This document shows, piece after piece, positions 31,161 to 39,755 of a DNA stretch of 64,000 bases. The stretch lies in the NCBI GenBank assembly GCA_963835535.1, contig CAWIFL010000002.1, positions 434,001-498,000 on the forward strand, read 5' to 3'. The stretch is from Fen-1245 sp963835535. Its GTDB lineage: Bacteria; Gemmatimonadota; Gemmatimonadetes; Gemmatimonadales; JACORV01. A model generated the notes under the pieces. That model was not told the origin of the DNA, did not search any database, and saw only the letters and a list, made by a program, of their open reading frames with translations. Both the position numbers and the translations under genes were made by a program. Position 1 is the stretch's first letter. Each line of letters starts with the position of its first letter.

Positions 31161-32320
31161 GCGGCGCCGGTCCGGACCACCAACTTGACCAGCCGGGTCG
31201 CCGTGGCCTCCAGCACGTCGAATTCGAGTCCTGCTGCCGCCACGCGATCCCCCTGCTGGGGGATCCGGCCGGCCGCCCAGGTGAGGAATCCGCCCGCCGT
31301 TTCCACCTTGGGGGGCGCCTCGATCGGTAACCCGAAATGGTCGCGGAGCTGAGCGAGGCTGAAGCCGGCATCGACGACGAGAACGCCGCCCCCGCCCTGC
31401 ACGGCCGGGGCGGGCACGTCCAGCTCGTCGAAGATCTCGCCGACCAGAGCTTCCAGCAGGTTCTCCATCGTCACCAGCCCGGCCGTGCCGCCGAACTCGT
31501 CGAGCACGACGGCCAGGTGGCGGCCCTCCCGCCGCATGTCCAGGAGCGCGTCGGCGCAGCGGCGCGTGGCGGGCAGCTGCGCGACGGGGCGCACACGCAC
31601 GCTGCCCGCCGGCCCCGCCTTGATGACGTCGAACGCGTGCACCATCCCGACGATCTCGTCGAGGGAGCCGCGGTAGAGCGGGACCCTCGTAAACCCCGAC
31701 GAGGTGACGAGCCGGGCCAGCTCGGCCGTGCTCGCACCCTCCGGCGCGGCCGTAACCCGGGTGCGCGGCGTCATGACCTCGCGCACCAGCCGGTCCGCGA
31801 AGCTCATCACCCCGGTCACGATCTCCAGCTCGTCCTCCCGCGCCAGTCCGGCAGCGGCCGTGTCACGCAGGAGCGCCGCCAGCTCGGCACGCTCGGTTGC
31901 CGCCCGGCCGCGCACGATCCGGCCGACCAGGGCCCCCGCCCCCCTGAGGCGCGGCACGACCGACCGCACGACCGCCTCCGGCCAGCGACGCCCCACGGCG
32001 CGCGGGATGAAATAGGCGACGACGCCCAACGCCGGGACGCCGACCACCAGCTCGAGCGCCAGCGTGGTGGCGAGCCCGGTGGTGCGCAGCGCCCACGGCG
32101 CCGCGACGCCCGCGATCGCCACCCCGATCGCGACGAGCGCGTCGCCGGCCGCGGCCACATCGCCGGGTCGCGACAGGAGGGTGATCGCCGCGTCGTGCCC
32201 CTCGAGCTGGCGCGCGACCCAGCGCGTCAGCTCCATGCGACTTGCCGCCAGGGCCGCGACGGAGGCCGTCGCCCCGTACGCGGCGAGCGCGAGCCCGAGC
32301 AGCACGACGAGCACGCTCAC
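31139..32320 (-). CDS. CNNM/CorC-type transporter-associated protein with CBS pair (second copy)
   Basis: A 393-residue hemolysin C/CorC-like protein starting at GTG 32320 (GTGA overlap). It has an N-terminal hydrophobic CNNM-like membrane region (about 1-130), then a CBS pair announced by FADRLVREVMTPRTRVTA and DEFGGTAGLVTMENLLEALVGE, and a CorC_HlyC C-terminal domain (LAQLRDHFGLPIE). Such proteins affect Mg/Co efflux or cell-envelope homeostasis. It is a tandem paralogue of the next gene, with a degenerate membrane domain. Confidence 0.88.
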   Translation of the reverse strand: MSVLVVLLGLALAAYGATASVAALAASRMELTRWVARQLEGHDAAITLLSRPGDVAAAGDALVAIGVAIAGVAAPWALRTTGLATTLALELVVGVPALGVVAYFIPRAVGRRWPEAVVRSVVPRLRGAGALVGRIVRGRAATERAELAALLRDTAAAGLAREDELEIVTGVMSFADRLVREVMTPRTRVTAAPEGASTAELARLVTSSGFTRVPLYRGSLDEIVGMVHAFDVIKAGPAGSVRVRPVAQLPATRRCADALLDMRREGRHLAVVLDEFGGTAGLVTMENLLEALVGEIFDELDVPAPAVQGGGGVLVVDAGFSLAQLRDHFGLPIEAPPKVETAGGFLTWAAGRIPQQGDRVAAAGLEFDVLEATATRLVKLVVRTGAAPLPRGQ

Positions 32321-33480
32321 GGGGCGATGCGCTCGACCTTCAGGCGCCGGATGCTGCGGCGCACGACCTGTTCGACGGACACCCGGAATCCCTGCAGCTC
32401 GACCTGCTCGCCCGCGACCGGAACCCGGCCGAGCACGGTGTACACCAGCCCGCCGATGGTGGAGACCTCCTCGTGGGTGATCGGGACGCCGAGCGCGTCG
32501 GACACGGCTTCCAGCGACGCGCGCCCGTCCACCAGCCACACGCCCGGCCTCTGCGCCACGATCTCCGGCTGCTCGCCGGTGTCATACTCGTCGCGGATCT
32601 CGCCCACGATCTCCTCGAGCACGTCCTCGAGCGTGACGATCCCCGCCGTCCCGCCGAACTCGTCCACCACCACGGCCAGGTGGCTCGGTCCGCGCTGGAA
32701 GTCGCGCAGCTGGGAGTCAAGCGTCTTGGTCTCCGGCACGATGTCCACGGGCCGGACCAGCGTTCGCCAGCTCCGTCCCGCGGCGTCGCCGTCGAACAGC
32801 GCCGGGAGCAGGTCCTTGGCGTAGAGGACGCCGACGATGTGGTCCAGGTCCCCCTCGTACGCGGGGAGCCGCGCATGCTCGGCGGCGGCGACGGCGCGCA
32901 CGGTCTCCTCGAACGAGGCGGAGCCGTCGAGGCCGAGCACGTCCACGCGCGGCGTCATCACCTCGCTCACCATCGTGTCGGCGAGGGCGAACACGCCGAG
33001 CAGCATGTCGCGCTGCGCGGGATCCGGCGTGCGGGGACTCTGCGCCGCGACACCGAACAGTCGCGCGATCGCACGGTCCACGATCCCGGCCGCAACGATG
33101 ATCGGTGCGAGGAGCGCGAGGGACGTGTCCGCGGTTCGCACGGCCCAGCGCCCGAGCCGCACGGCCCGCCACAGTCCGACGGCCCGCGGGGCCAGGTCGC
33201 CCAGCAGCGCCACGGCCGCGACGAGGAGCACGAGGAGGAGCGCCGCGCCGGCAGGCCCCGCGCGCCACCAGGCCAGCGCGCCGGAGGCTCCGACGGCGGC
33301 CAGGCCCAGGAGCGTGATCCGGCCCAGCGCGAGCGCACGGCGGAAGCGCTCGGGCTTCTCGCCGTACGGGCCGCTCAGGGCGGTGTCGCCGAGCTTGGGA
33401 TCGGCCGCGAGCGCGCCGTCCGCGAGCGCGAGCAGCGCCGCCCATCCCGTCGCCAGCAGGGCACCGATGAGTGCGATCAT
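32317..33480 (-). CDS. CNNM/CorC-type transporter-associated protein with CBS pair (first copy)
   Basis: A 387-residue paralogue of the downstream gene. Membrane region to about 140, then ALADTMVSEVMTPRVDVL, the CBS pair ending in VVDEFGGTAGIVTLEDVLEEIVGEI, and the CorC_HlyC domain. ATG 33480 overlaps the ybeY stop (ATGA). The order phoH-PgpH-ybeY-CorC is widely conserved in bacteria and supports the identification. Confidence 0.9.
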   Translation of the reverse strand: MIALIGALLATGWAALLALADGALAADPKLGDTALSGPYGEKPERFRRALALGRITLLGLAAVGASGALAWWRAGPAGAALLLVLLVAAVALLGDLAPRAVGLWRAVRLGRWAVRTADTSLALLAPIIVAAGIVDRAIARLFGVAAQSPRTPDPAQRDMLLGVFALADTMVSEVMTPRVDVLGLDGSASFEETVRAVAAAEHARLPAYEGDLDHIVGVLYAKDLLPALFDGDAAGRSWRTLVRPVDIVPETKTLDSQLRDFQRGPSHLAVVVDEFGGTAGIVTLEDVLEEIVGEIRDEYDTGEQPEIVAQRPGVWLVDGRASLEAVSDALGVPITHEEVSTIGGLVYTVLGRVPVAGEQVELQGFRVSVEQVVRRSIRRLKVERIAP

Positions 33481-33980
33481 CGCCCGCTCGGTGCGCGCCG
33501 CCCGGCGAGACGGGCCAGCAGCCGCTCCTGGCGCCGCCACATCGGGCTCGAGAACCGGCCGCCGCCCTCCGGATGGACGTAGCCCAGCACGTGCAGGACG
33601 CCGTGAATCACCAGGCGCCCCAGCTCCTCGCGCGGCGTCGCCCCGAACCTCCGCGATTGAGCGACCCCGGCGGGCGCGCACACGTAGATGTCACCTACCA
33701 CCATGCCCCCGTGCGCCCGTGCCCCCGTGCCCTCCACCATCCTGAAAGCGATCACGTCGGTCTCGCGATCCCGTCCGAAGGTCCGGCGATTCAGGCTGCG
33801 GATGCGCCGGCGCCCGACGAACGCGACGGAGAGCATCGCGTTCTTCACCCCCTCGGCGCGAAGCACGGCGCGGGCGAGACGCTCGGCCTCGGCCCGCGCC
33901 AGGGGACTCGCCACCGTGGCGGAGACGGCCACCTCAACCGCGATGGTCGACCTCCCAGTCGGCGGTGATGCCCCCGGCAT
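33477..33980 (-). CDS. ybeY: endoribonuclease YbeY
   Basis: A 167-residue metal-dependent RNase for 16S rRNA 3' maturation and ribosome quality control. The zinc-binding signature is HGVLHVLGYVHPEG: all three histidines are present, but the usual Asp before the third His is Val. The loop between RETDVIAFRM and VVGDIYV carries about 10 residues encoded by a period-8 repeat. The ATG overlaps the PgpH gene by 47 bases; a GTG start at 33938 would remove the first 14 residues, with only the later part conserved. Confidence 0.9.
   Translation of the reverse strand: MPGASPPTGRSTIAVEVAVSATVASPLARAEAERLARAVLRAEGVKNAMLSVAFVGRRRIRSLNRRTFGRDRETDVIAFRMVEGTGARAHGGMVVGDIYVCAPAGVAQSRRFGATPREELGRLVIHGVLHVLGYVHPEGGGRFSSPMWRRQERLLARLAGRRAPSGR
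33698..33729. repeat. period-8 repeat inside ybeY, flanked by CCACCAT
   Basis: Four 8-base units, mostly CCCCCGTG on the plus strand, encode GTGARAHGGM in a variable loop of YbeY. The heptamer CCACCAT occurs at 33698-33704 and again at 33734-33740, like a short target duplication, though the first copy is also part of the array. It is nearly the same sequence as 16350-16382. Confidence 0.75.
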
Positions 33981-36096
33981 CTTCCGGGTACTCCACGCGG
34001 CTGTGGGACATCGCCGCGTAGACGCGCCTGAACTCGCCCTTCACGATCTCGATCTGGGCGAGGGTGAGCGGGGCTTCCTTCAGCTGCCCGTCGCCGACTC
34101 GGGTCTCCACGAGGTGCTCGATCGCGTCGGCGACGGTCTCCGGCGCGGGGTCATCGAGGACCCGGAGCGCGGCCTCGACGGCATCGCCGAGGAGCGCGAC
34201 CGCGGTCTCGGCCGAGCGCGGCCGGGGCCCGGGGTAGCGGAACAGCTCCTCGCGCGCCTGCGCCGCGGGCTCCTCGGCGCGCGCCCGCTCCAGGAAGTAG
34301 GAGATCGCCGTCGTCCCGTGGTGCTCGGGGATGAACGCCTGGATCGCCCGGGGGAGCCGGTGCTCGACCGCGAGCGCCAACCCGTCCTCGACGTGCCGCC
34401 GGATCACCGCCGCCGACAGGGCCGGCTTCAGCTGGTCGTGCGGGTTCCGCGGATGGGTCTGGTTCTCGGCGAAGTACTGCGGATGCTTGAGCTTCCCCAC
34501 GTCGTGGTAGTAGCAGCCGACGCGGGCCAGGAGGCCGTTCGCGCCGATCGCGTTGCAGGCCGCCTCGCACAGGTTCGCCATCGCGACGGAGTGCGCGTAG
34601 GTGCCGGGCGCTTCGATCGCGAGCCGCCGCAGCAGCGGGCGGTCGGGATCCGACAGCTCGAGCAGCGTCAGGTCGGTGGTGCTGCGCGTGAAGCGCTCGG
34701 CCAGCGGGAGCGCCAGCATCGCGAGCGCCGCAGAGGCGAGGGCGTTGACGCCGCCCAGGCCCGCGGACCGCGCGATCGAGATCGCCTGCTCCCCGGCCGC
34801 GGCGCCGGAGACCGTCGCGGCCGCGGCGTACACCGCCGTCACGATCGCGATGGAGTAGTAGACCTCCGACCGGCGGCGGATGCGCTCGACCGAGAGCGCC
34901 GCCGCCACGCCGCCCACGAAGGTGATGAACAGCGCCTCGGAGCCGGCGAACGGCCGCTGGATGCCGAGGAAGGCGGCCAGCACCATCGCCGCCACCGCCG
35001 CGATCCGGCCGTCGAACAGCACCGAGAACAGGATGACCGCGAAGGCCACGGGGATGAGCTCGGGCCGCGACGGGACGAAGCGCGCGAGCAACCCCGCCGC
35101 GACCGTCACCACGGCGAACCCGACGGCGAAGAAGGCGAGCGCGCGGTAATCCTGGTAGATGTGCGGGCGGACGAACAGGCAGAGGACGCCGAACAGCACC
35201 ATCAGCCCCGTGTCGAGGCCCAGCTCGCCGATCGTGGTGACGGCGCCGCGTACGCGCCCCGTCGTGCCCCGCTCGATCACGGCCCGGTACGCGGCGAGCT
35301 TGGCGGCGGCCGCCGCATCCACCACCTCGTGCGCGCCGATGATCTTCTCGCCCGGCTGCACGACCGCCTGCACCGAATCCACCGAGCGCCGCAGCTCGTC
35401 ACGCCGCCGCTCCGTCTCGGCGCGCTCGTAGACCAGCGTCGGCCGGAAGAAGAAGCCGAGCAGGCGTACGTACAGCCCTTCCCCGCCCCCGGGCCGCTGG
35501 CCGGGCCGCTGCTGCGCCGCGCGCTCCAGGAAGTCGCCGAACGCCCGGAGACTGTCGCTGGGCAGGACGCGCTCGTCGGCGCCGCGCCGGACGACCACCT
35601 CCGGACCCAGCTCCGTGGTGGACGCGCCCGCGGGCAGGTAGCCGGCGGCGGAGAGGCGCAGCGCGCCGATCACCGCCCGCCGCAGCTCGGCGCGCAGCGC
35701 CGCCCCACCCAGCGCGGCGGCGTCGCCCGAGGAGGCCGCGAACCCCTGGGCCCGCGCGGCCTCGACGAGGCTCGCGCCCACCCCCGCCGCCGAATCGAGG
35801 ACCGCGAAGAAGTGCCCCGCCTGGGCGGCGGCCGCCTCCGCGGCCTCGGGATGCGCGGTCACCACCGGTCGCACCGTGGCCGCCAGGGCCTCCGCCTCCC
35901 GCACCCGCTGCGGCTCGGGCTTGGGCACCAGGAAGCCCACCGGCGCGATCACGTCGGTCGGCGCGACGCTGCCCACCGCGGAGGAATGCGGCAGCAGCGA
36001 GCCTGCGCGGGGAAAGGCCAGGTAGGCCACGAAGGCGACGAGCGGCGCGAGGAGGAATCGCGCCGCATGACGACCGACGGCGCCGGAGGACAGCAT
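33934..36096 (-). CDS. 7TMR-HD family protein, PgpH-like cyclic-di-AMP phosphodiesterase
   Basis: A 720-residue inner-membrane protein. One N-terminal helix (about 15-30), an extracytoplasmic 7TMR-HDED region to about 280, then about seven hydrophobic helices (300-480), then a cytoplasmic HD domain with CYYHDVGKLKHPQYFAENQ and EHHGTTAISYF. In Listeria PgpH hydrolyses c-di-AMP; the conserved position next to phoH and ybeY fits. The start is one base into the phoH stop (TGATG). Confidence 0.92.
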   Translation of the reverse strand: MLSSGAVGRHAARFLLAPLVAFVAYLAFPRAGSLLPHSSAVGSVAPTDVIAPVGFLVPKPEPQRVREAEALAATVRPVVTAHPEAAEAAAAQAGHFFAVLDSAAGVGASLVEAARAQGFAASSGDAAALGGAALRAELRRAVIGALRLSAAGYLPAGASTTELGPEVVVRRGADERVLPSDSLRAFGDFLERAAQQRPGQRPGGGEGLYVRLLGFFFRPTLVYERAETERRRDELRRSVDSVQAVVQPGEKIIGAHEVVDAAAAAKLAAYRAVIERGTTGRVRGAVTTIGELGLDTGLMVLFGVLCLFVRPHIYQDYRALAFFAVGFAVVTVAAGLLARFVPSRPELIPVAFAVILFSVLFDGRIAAVAAMVLAAFLGIQRPFAGSEALFITFVGGVAAALSVERIRRRSEVYYSIAIVTAVYAAAATVSGAAAGEQAISIARSAGLGGVNALASAALAMLALPLAERFTRSTTDLTLLELSDPDRPLLRRLAIEAPGTYAHSVAMANLCEAACNAIGANGLLARVGCYYHDVGKLKHPQYFAENQTHPRNPHDQLKPALSAAVIRRHVEDGLALAVEHRLPRAIQAFIPEHHGTTAISYFLERARAEEPAAQAREELFRYPGPRPRSAETAVALLGDAVEAALRVLDDPAPETVADAIEHLVETRVGDGQLKEAPLTLAQIEIVKGEFRRVYAAMSHSRVEYPEDAGGITADWEVDHRG

Positions 36097-37049
36097 CAGC
36101 CGCCCGGATCCTCTCGGTACGCGCGGATGATCTGGCGCACCAGCCGGTGCCGCAGCACGTCACCCTCGTCGAGGTAGCAGAACCCGATCCCGTCGATCCC
36201 GGGCAGGATCCGCTCGACCTGCACGATGCCCGACTCCTCGTGCGAGGGCAGGTCGATCTGCGTCTTGTCCGCGGTGATGACCGCTCTTGAGTTCAGTCCG
36301 AGTCTCGTGAGTAGCATCTTCATCTGCATGCCGGTCGTGTTCTGCGCCTCGTCCAGGATCACGAAGGCGTCGGCCAGCGTCCGGCCGCGCATGTAGGCCA
36401 GCGGCGCGATCTCGATCACCCGGGACTCGAGGGCGCGCTGCACCTTCTCGTGCGGCATCATGTCCTCGAGCGCGTCGTACAGCGGCCGCAGGTAGGGGTC
36501 CACCTTGGCCTGCATGTCCCCCGGCAGGAACCCGAGACGCTCCCCCGCTTCGACCGCCGGCCTGGCCAGGATGATCCGCTTGACCCGCTTCTTGTGGAGC
36601 ATGTCCACCGCGACGGCGACCGCGAGATACGTCTTGCCGGTGCCCGCCGGGCCGATCGAGACCACGATGTCGTCGTCGTACATCGCCTGCACGTAGGCGC
36701 GCTGCCCCGCCGTCTTCGGCGTGACGATCCGCCGCAGACCGGGGAGCACGATCTTGAGCTCGCCGTTCTTCGAGTTCTCCGCCGGCCCCTCCTCGACCAT
36801 CCGCCGGACGTCCTCCGGGCCGAACTGCTCTCCCATCCGCGCGAGGTCCACCATCGCCTGCGCCATCGCGGTCGCGCGCTCGACCGCCGCCAGCGCGCCG
36901 CCGAGCGAGAGCTGATCCCCGCGCAGCGACACGCGCACCCCGGAGAGCCGCGCCAGCTCGTGCAGGTTGGCGTCGTTCACGCCCGACAGCGCGAGCAGGT
37001 CCGCCCCCTCGACGTTCAGGCGGTGGACGACGTCGTCCGCACCGTTCAC
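36096..37049 (-). CDS. phoH: PhoH family ATPase
   Basis: A 317-residue PhoH-like P-loop protein. A KH-like N-terminal part (SGVRVSLRGDQLSLGG), Walker A VSIGPAGTGKTYLAVAVAV, then RPAVEAGERLGFLPGD and Walker B AFVILDEAQNTTGMQMKM. GTG 37049 overlaps the aspS stop by four bases. It is thought to act in RNA metabolism together with YbeY, which lies two genes downstream. Confidence 0.95.
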   Translation of the reverse strand: MNGADDVVHRLNVEGADLLALSGVNDANLHELARLSGVRVSLRGDQLSLGGALAAVERATAMAQAMVDLARMGEQFGPEDVRRMVEEGPAENSKNGELKIVLPGLRRIVTPKTAGQRAYVQAMYDDDIVVSIGPAGTGKTYLAVAVAVDMLHKKRVKRIILARPAVEAGERLGFLPGDMQAKVDPYLRPLYDALEDMMPHEKVQRALESRVIEIAPLAYMRGRTLADAFVILDEAQNTTGMQMKMLLTRLGLNSRAVITADKTQIDLPSHEESGIVQVERILPGIDGIGFCYLDEGDVLRHRLVRQIIRAYREDPGG

Positions 37050-38821
37050 GGGGTGACCTTCAGGTGGAGGACGTCGAGATCCGCCTGCGGCACCGCCGTC
37101 GGCGCACCCTCGAACAGGGCGCGCGCCTGCGCGGTCTTCGGGAACGCGATCACGTCCCGCAGCGAATCGCCGCCCGTCAGCAGCAGCGTGATGCGGTCGA
37201 AGCCGAGCGCGATGCCGCCGTGCGGCGGCGCTCCGCTCCGCAGCCCCTCGAGCAGCCAGCCGAAGCGGTGCTCCGTCTCCTCGCGGCCGAGACCCAGACG
37301 CTCGAAGACCAGGGCCTGGAGCGCCGGATCCGTGATCCGGATCGAGCCGCTCCCCAGCTCCACGCCGTTGTAGACCGCGTCGTAATGCAGCGAGCGGGCG
37401 CGCTCGGGCGCCGTCGTCAGCAGCCCCACGTCGTCGGGGTGCGGCGCCGTGAAGGGATGATGCATGAACGTCAACGCGCCGGGATGCGCCGCGTCGGGCT
37501 CGAACAGCGGGAACTGCTCGATCCAGACGAACGCGTGCTCGCCCTGGGGTTTCAGGCCGAGCCGCCGGATGACCTCCAGGCGGACCCTGCCGAGCGCCGG
37601 CAGCGCCACCGCATCGCTTCCCGCGCAGGCCAGCACGAGATCGCCCTCGGACAGGCCGAGCAGATCGAGGGCGCCGCCGAACGCCTTCGCCCCCGGGCCC
37701 GTGACGCCGTCGGCGCCGCGCTTCGCCCAGACGAGGCCCGAGGCGCGCATCGCCTTCGCCTCGTCGGAGAGGGCGTCGAGGTCCTTCCGCGACAGCGTCG
37801 CTCCACCCGGGACGACCAGGCTGCGCACCCGCTCGCCGCGCGCGACGGCGGCGCGCAGGAACTCCCCGCTCTCCTCGCCGATCCGCGCGGTCAGGTCGCC
37901 CAGCTCGAGGCCGAAGCGCAGGTCGGGCTTGTCCACGCCGTAGCGCTCCATCGCCTCGTGCCAGGCCATCCGCGGGAACGGCGTCTCGACCGTGTGCCCG
38001 GCCTCCGCCCACAGCGCGGCGAGCACCCCCTCCGTCACCGCGTAGATGTCCTCCGGCCCGACGAACGCGCACTCGAGGTCGATCTGCGTGAACTCCAGCT
38101 GGCGGTCGGCGCGCTGGTCCTCGTCGCGGAAGCAGCGGGCGAGCTGGAAGTAGCGGTCGAACCCGGCCACCATCAGCAGCTGCTTGTAGAGCTGGGGCGA
38201 CTGCGGCAGGGCGTAGAACTGCCCGGGGTACATGCGGGAGGGCACGATGAAGTCGCGCGCGCCCTCCGGCGTCGGCTTGGTGAGGATCGGCGTCTCGATC
38301 TCGAGGAAGCCGCGATCCGAGAGCTCGCGCCGCGTGCGCTGCAGGAGCCGATGCCGGAGCTCGAGGTTCCGGTACATCTCCGGCCGCCGCAGGTCGAGAT
38401 AACGGTGCCGGAGTCTCAGCTCCTCCGAGGCGAGGGCTTCGCCGCGCACCCGCGCGACCGGGATCGCCGGCGTCACCGTCGGCCCGACCACAGTGACCGA
38501 CGTGGCGTGCACTTCGACGTCGCCGGTCGGCATGTCGGGGTTGGCCTGCCCCGGCGGCCGGCGGGCCACCACGCCCCGCACGATGATCGCCGCCTCGGCC
38601 ACGAGCCCCGACGCCCGCGAGAGCACCTCCGGAGGCGACCAGGCGGGGCCGAACGCGACCTGCGCCAGCCCTTCCCGATCCCGCAGGTCCACGAACACCA
38701 GACCCCCGAGGTCCCGCCGCCGGTGCACCCATCCACCGAGGCTCACCTCCTGGCCTTCGTGCGACGCGCGCAGCTCGCCACACCAGTGCGAGCGCAGGGA
38801 CGTCTTCGCTAGCGAAGCCAC
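37046..38821 (-). CDS. aspS: aspartyl-tRNA synthetase
   Basis: A 591-residue class II synthetase of bacterial type. OB-fold anticodon domain (VSLGGWVHRRRDLGGLVFVD), motif 1 around FLEIETPILTKPTPEGARDF, motif 2 FRDEDQRADRQLEFTQIDLE, the GAD insertion (about 290-420) and motif 3 GIALGFDRITLLLTG. GTG 38821 is chosen because the frame opens to the conserved SLRSHWCGELR soon after; it overlaps the VanZ-like gene by 13 bases. Whether it is discriminating or also charges tRNA-Asn is not read from sequence here. Confidence 0.97.
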   Translation of the reverse strand: MASLAKTSLRSHWCGELRASHEGQEVSLGGWVHRRRDLGGLVFVDLRDREGLAQVAFGPAWSPPEVLSRASGLVAEAAIIVRGVVARRPPGQANPDMPTGDVEVHATSVTVVGPTVTPAIPVARVRGEALASEELRLRHRYLDLRRPEMYRNLELRHRLLQRTRRELSDRGFLEIETPILTKPTPEGARDFIVPSRMYPGQFYALPQSPQLYKQLLMVAGFDRYFQLARCFRDEDQRADRQLEFTQIDLECAFVGPEDIYAVTEGVLAALWAEAGHTVETPFPRMAWHEAMERYGVDKPDLRFGLELGDLTARIGEESGEFLRAAVARGERVRSLVVPGGATLSRKDLDALSDEAKAMRASGLVWAKRGADGVTGPGAKAFGGALDLLGLSEGDLVLACAGSDAVALPALGRVRLEVIRRLGLKPQGEHAFVWIEQFPLFEPDAAHPGALTFMHHPFTAPHPDDVGLLTTAPERARSLHYDAVYNGVELGSGSIRITDPALQALVFERLGLGREETEHRFGWLLEGLRSGAPPHGGIALGFDRITLLLTGGDSLRDVIAFPKTAQARALFEGAPTAVPQADLDVLHLKVTP

Positions 38822-39189
38822 TTGGCGAACCTCGACTTCATGAGCTGGAACCCGACAGTGAGGCCGGCCGCGGCTCCGAGCGTGTCGCTCAGCCAGTCGA
38901 GCACCTCGGCGTCCCGGCCCGGGATGAAGAGCTGGTGCAACTCGTCGAGGGCGGCTCCCACGCTGATGAGCACGGCCGCGATGAGCAGGTACCGCCGCGG
39001 CCACACGCGCAGCGACGCGACGCGGGCGATCAGCCCCCCGAGCCCCGCGTACAGGCAGAAGTGCCCCACCCAGTCGATGGGATGAGGCAAACTCACGGGA
39101 ATCGCGGCGCCCGGAAGCGACGTCAGCGTGAGCTGGATCGCGATCCACACCGCCACCGCGGCCCAACCGTCGCCCAATCTCCTGTTCAT
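38809..39189 (-). CDS. VanZ family membrane protein
   Basis: A 126-residue protein with about four hydrophobic helices. It has the VanZ pattern: HPIDWVGHFCLYAGLGGLI and the signature DELHQLFIPGRDAEVLDWLSD. VanZ gives low-level teicoplanin resistance in enterococci; most relatives are of unknown function. It sits between the EIIA gene and aspS in a leftward run. Confidence 0.9.
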   Translation of the reverse strand: MNRRLGDGWAAVAVWIAIQLTLTSLPGAAIPVSLPHPIDWVGHFCLYAGLGGLIARVASLRVWPRRYLLIAAVLISVGAALDELHQLFIPGRDAEVLDWLSDTLGAAAGLTVGFQLMKSRFAKWLR

Positions 39190-39192
39190 CCC

Positions 39193-39648
39193 TTACTGGC
39201 CCTCCGCCTCGCGCACGACCTGACAGAACGCTTCCGGCGTGGCGGCGCCGAGCAGCCGACCCCGGACCCCTTCCTGCCGCACCAGCCGGGCGATGCGCGC
39301 CAGCGCGCGCACCTGCGAGCCGGCCATCGCCTCGGGACCGGCGAGCAGGAAGAAGAGCCGCACCGGCTCTCCGTCCAGCGCGCCGTAGTCGATCGGGGTC
39401 GCCGTCTGGCCTGCCACCAGCGTCAGGGCAGTGACCGACGGGCTGCGGGCGTGCGGAATGGCGACGCCGTGGCCGAACCCGGTGGACTGGCACGCCTCCC
39501 GCTCCCGCACGGCATGCAGGATATCATCGCTCGCGCCGCCGGAGGAGCTTACCAGCAGCTCCACCAACTCGCGGAGGACGCTCGGCTTGTCCCGGGATGT
39601 GAGGGGGACTCGGACGCGATCTGGGGCCAGCAACTGGCTCAGCAGCAC
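39193..39648 (-). CDS. PTS EIIA (fructose/nitrogen type) domain protein
   Basis: A 151-residue EIIA domain. The phosphorylated histidine is in GFGHGVAIPHARS, followed by the family's LFFLLAGPE and HLxxLARIARL-type block (ALARIARLVRQ). GTG 39648 is preferred: upstream codons are not conserved and the mapped -10 leaves about 24 bases of leader. There is no EIIB/EIIC nearby, so a regulatory PtsN-like role is likely. Confidence 0.85.
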   Translation of the reverse strand: MLLSQLLAPDRVRVPLTSRDKPSVLRELVELLVSSSGGASDDILHAVREREACQSTGFGHGVAIPHARSPSVTALTLVAGQTATPIDYGALDGEPVRLFFLLAGPEAMAGSQVRALARIARLVRQEGVRGRLLGAATPEAFCQVVREAEGQ

Positions 39649-39677
39649 AGGGGCGGCAAGCGCCTCATGACAGGCGC

Positions 39678-39706
39678 AAGTTAATGGCGCCTCACAACTT
39701 GAGCAA
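39678..39706 (-). promoter_or_regulatory. promoter of the EIIA-VanZ-aspS run
   Basis: On the minus strand TTGCTC (39701-39706) and TAACTT (39678-39683) lie 17 bases apart. Initiation near 39672 gives a leader of about 24 bases before GTG 39648, with GAGGCG as a possible weak ribosome site. A tiny ATG frame of nine codons lies inside that leader. Confidence 0.45.
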
Positions 39707-39720
39707 GCTGACCGATTCGC

Positions 39721-39749
39721 TTGACATCCCCCGCGCCGGGAGCCAACCT
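39721..39749 (+). promoter_or_regulatory. promoter of the outer-membrane gene, leaderless type
   Basis: TTGACA (39721-39726), 17 bases, then CAACCT (39744-39749), six bases before ATG 39756. The -10 is poor, but the distance from -35 to start (29 bases) equals that of the other leaderless promoters here and supports 39756 over the earlier ATG 39684. Confidence 0.4.
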
Positions 39750-39755
39750 TCGCCG

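Noticed and set aside
39684..39755. Earlier ATG (39684) for the outer-membrane protein
   Set aside because: It would put 24 residues before the signal peptide and overlap the -35 element; ATG 39756 fits both signals.
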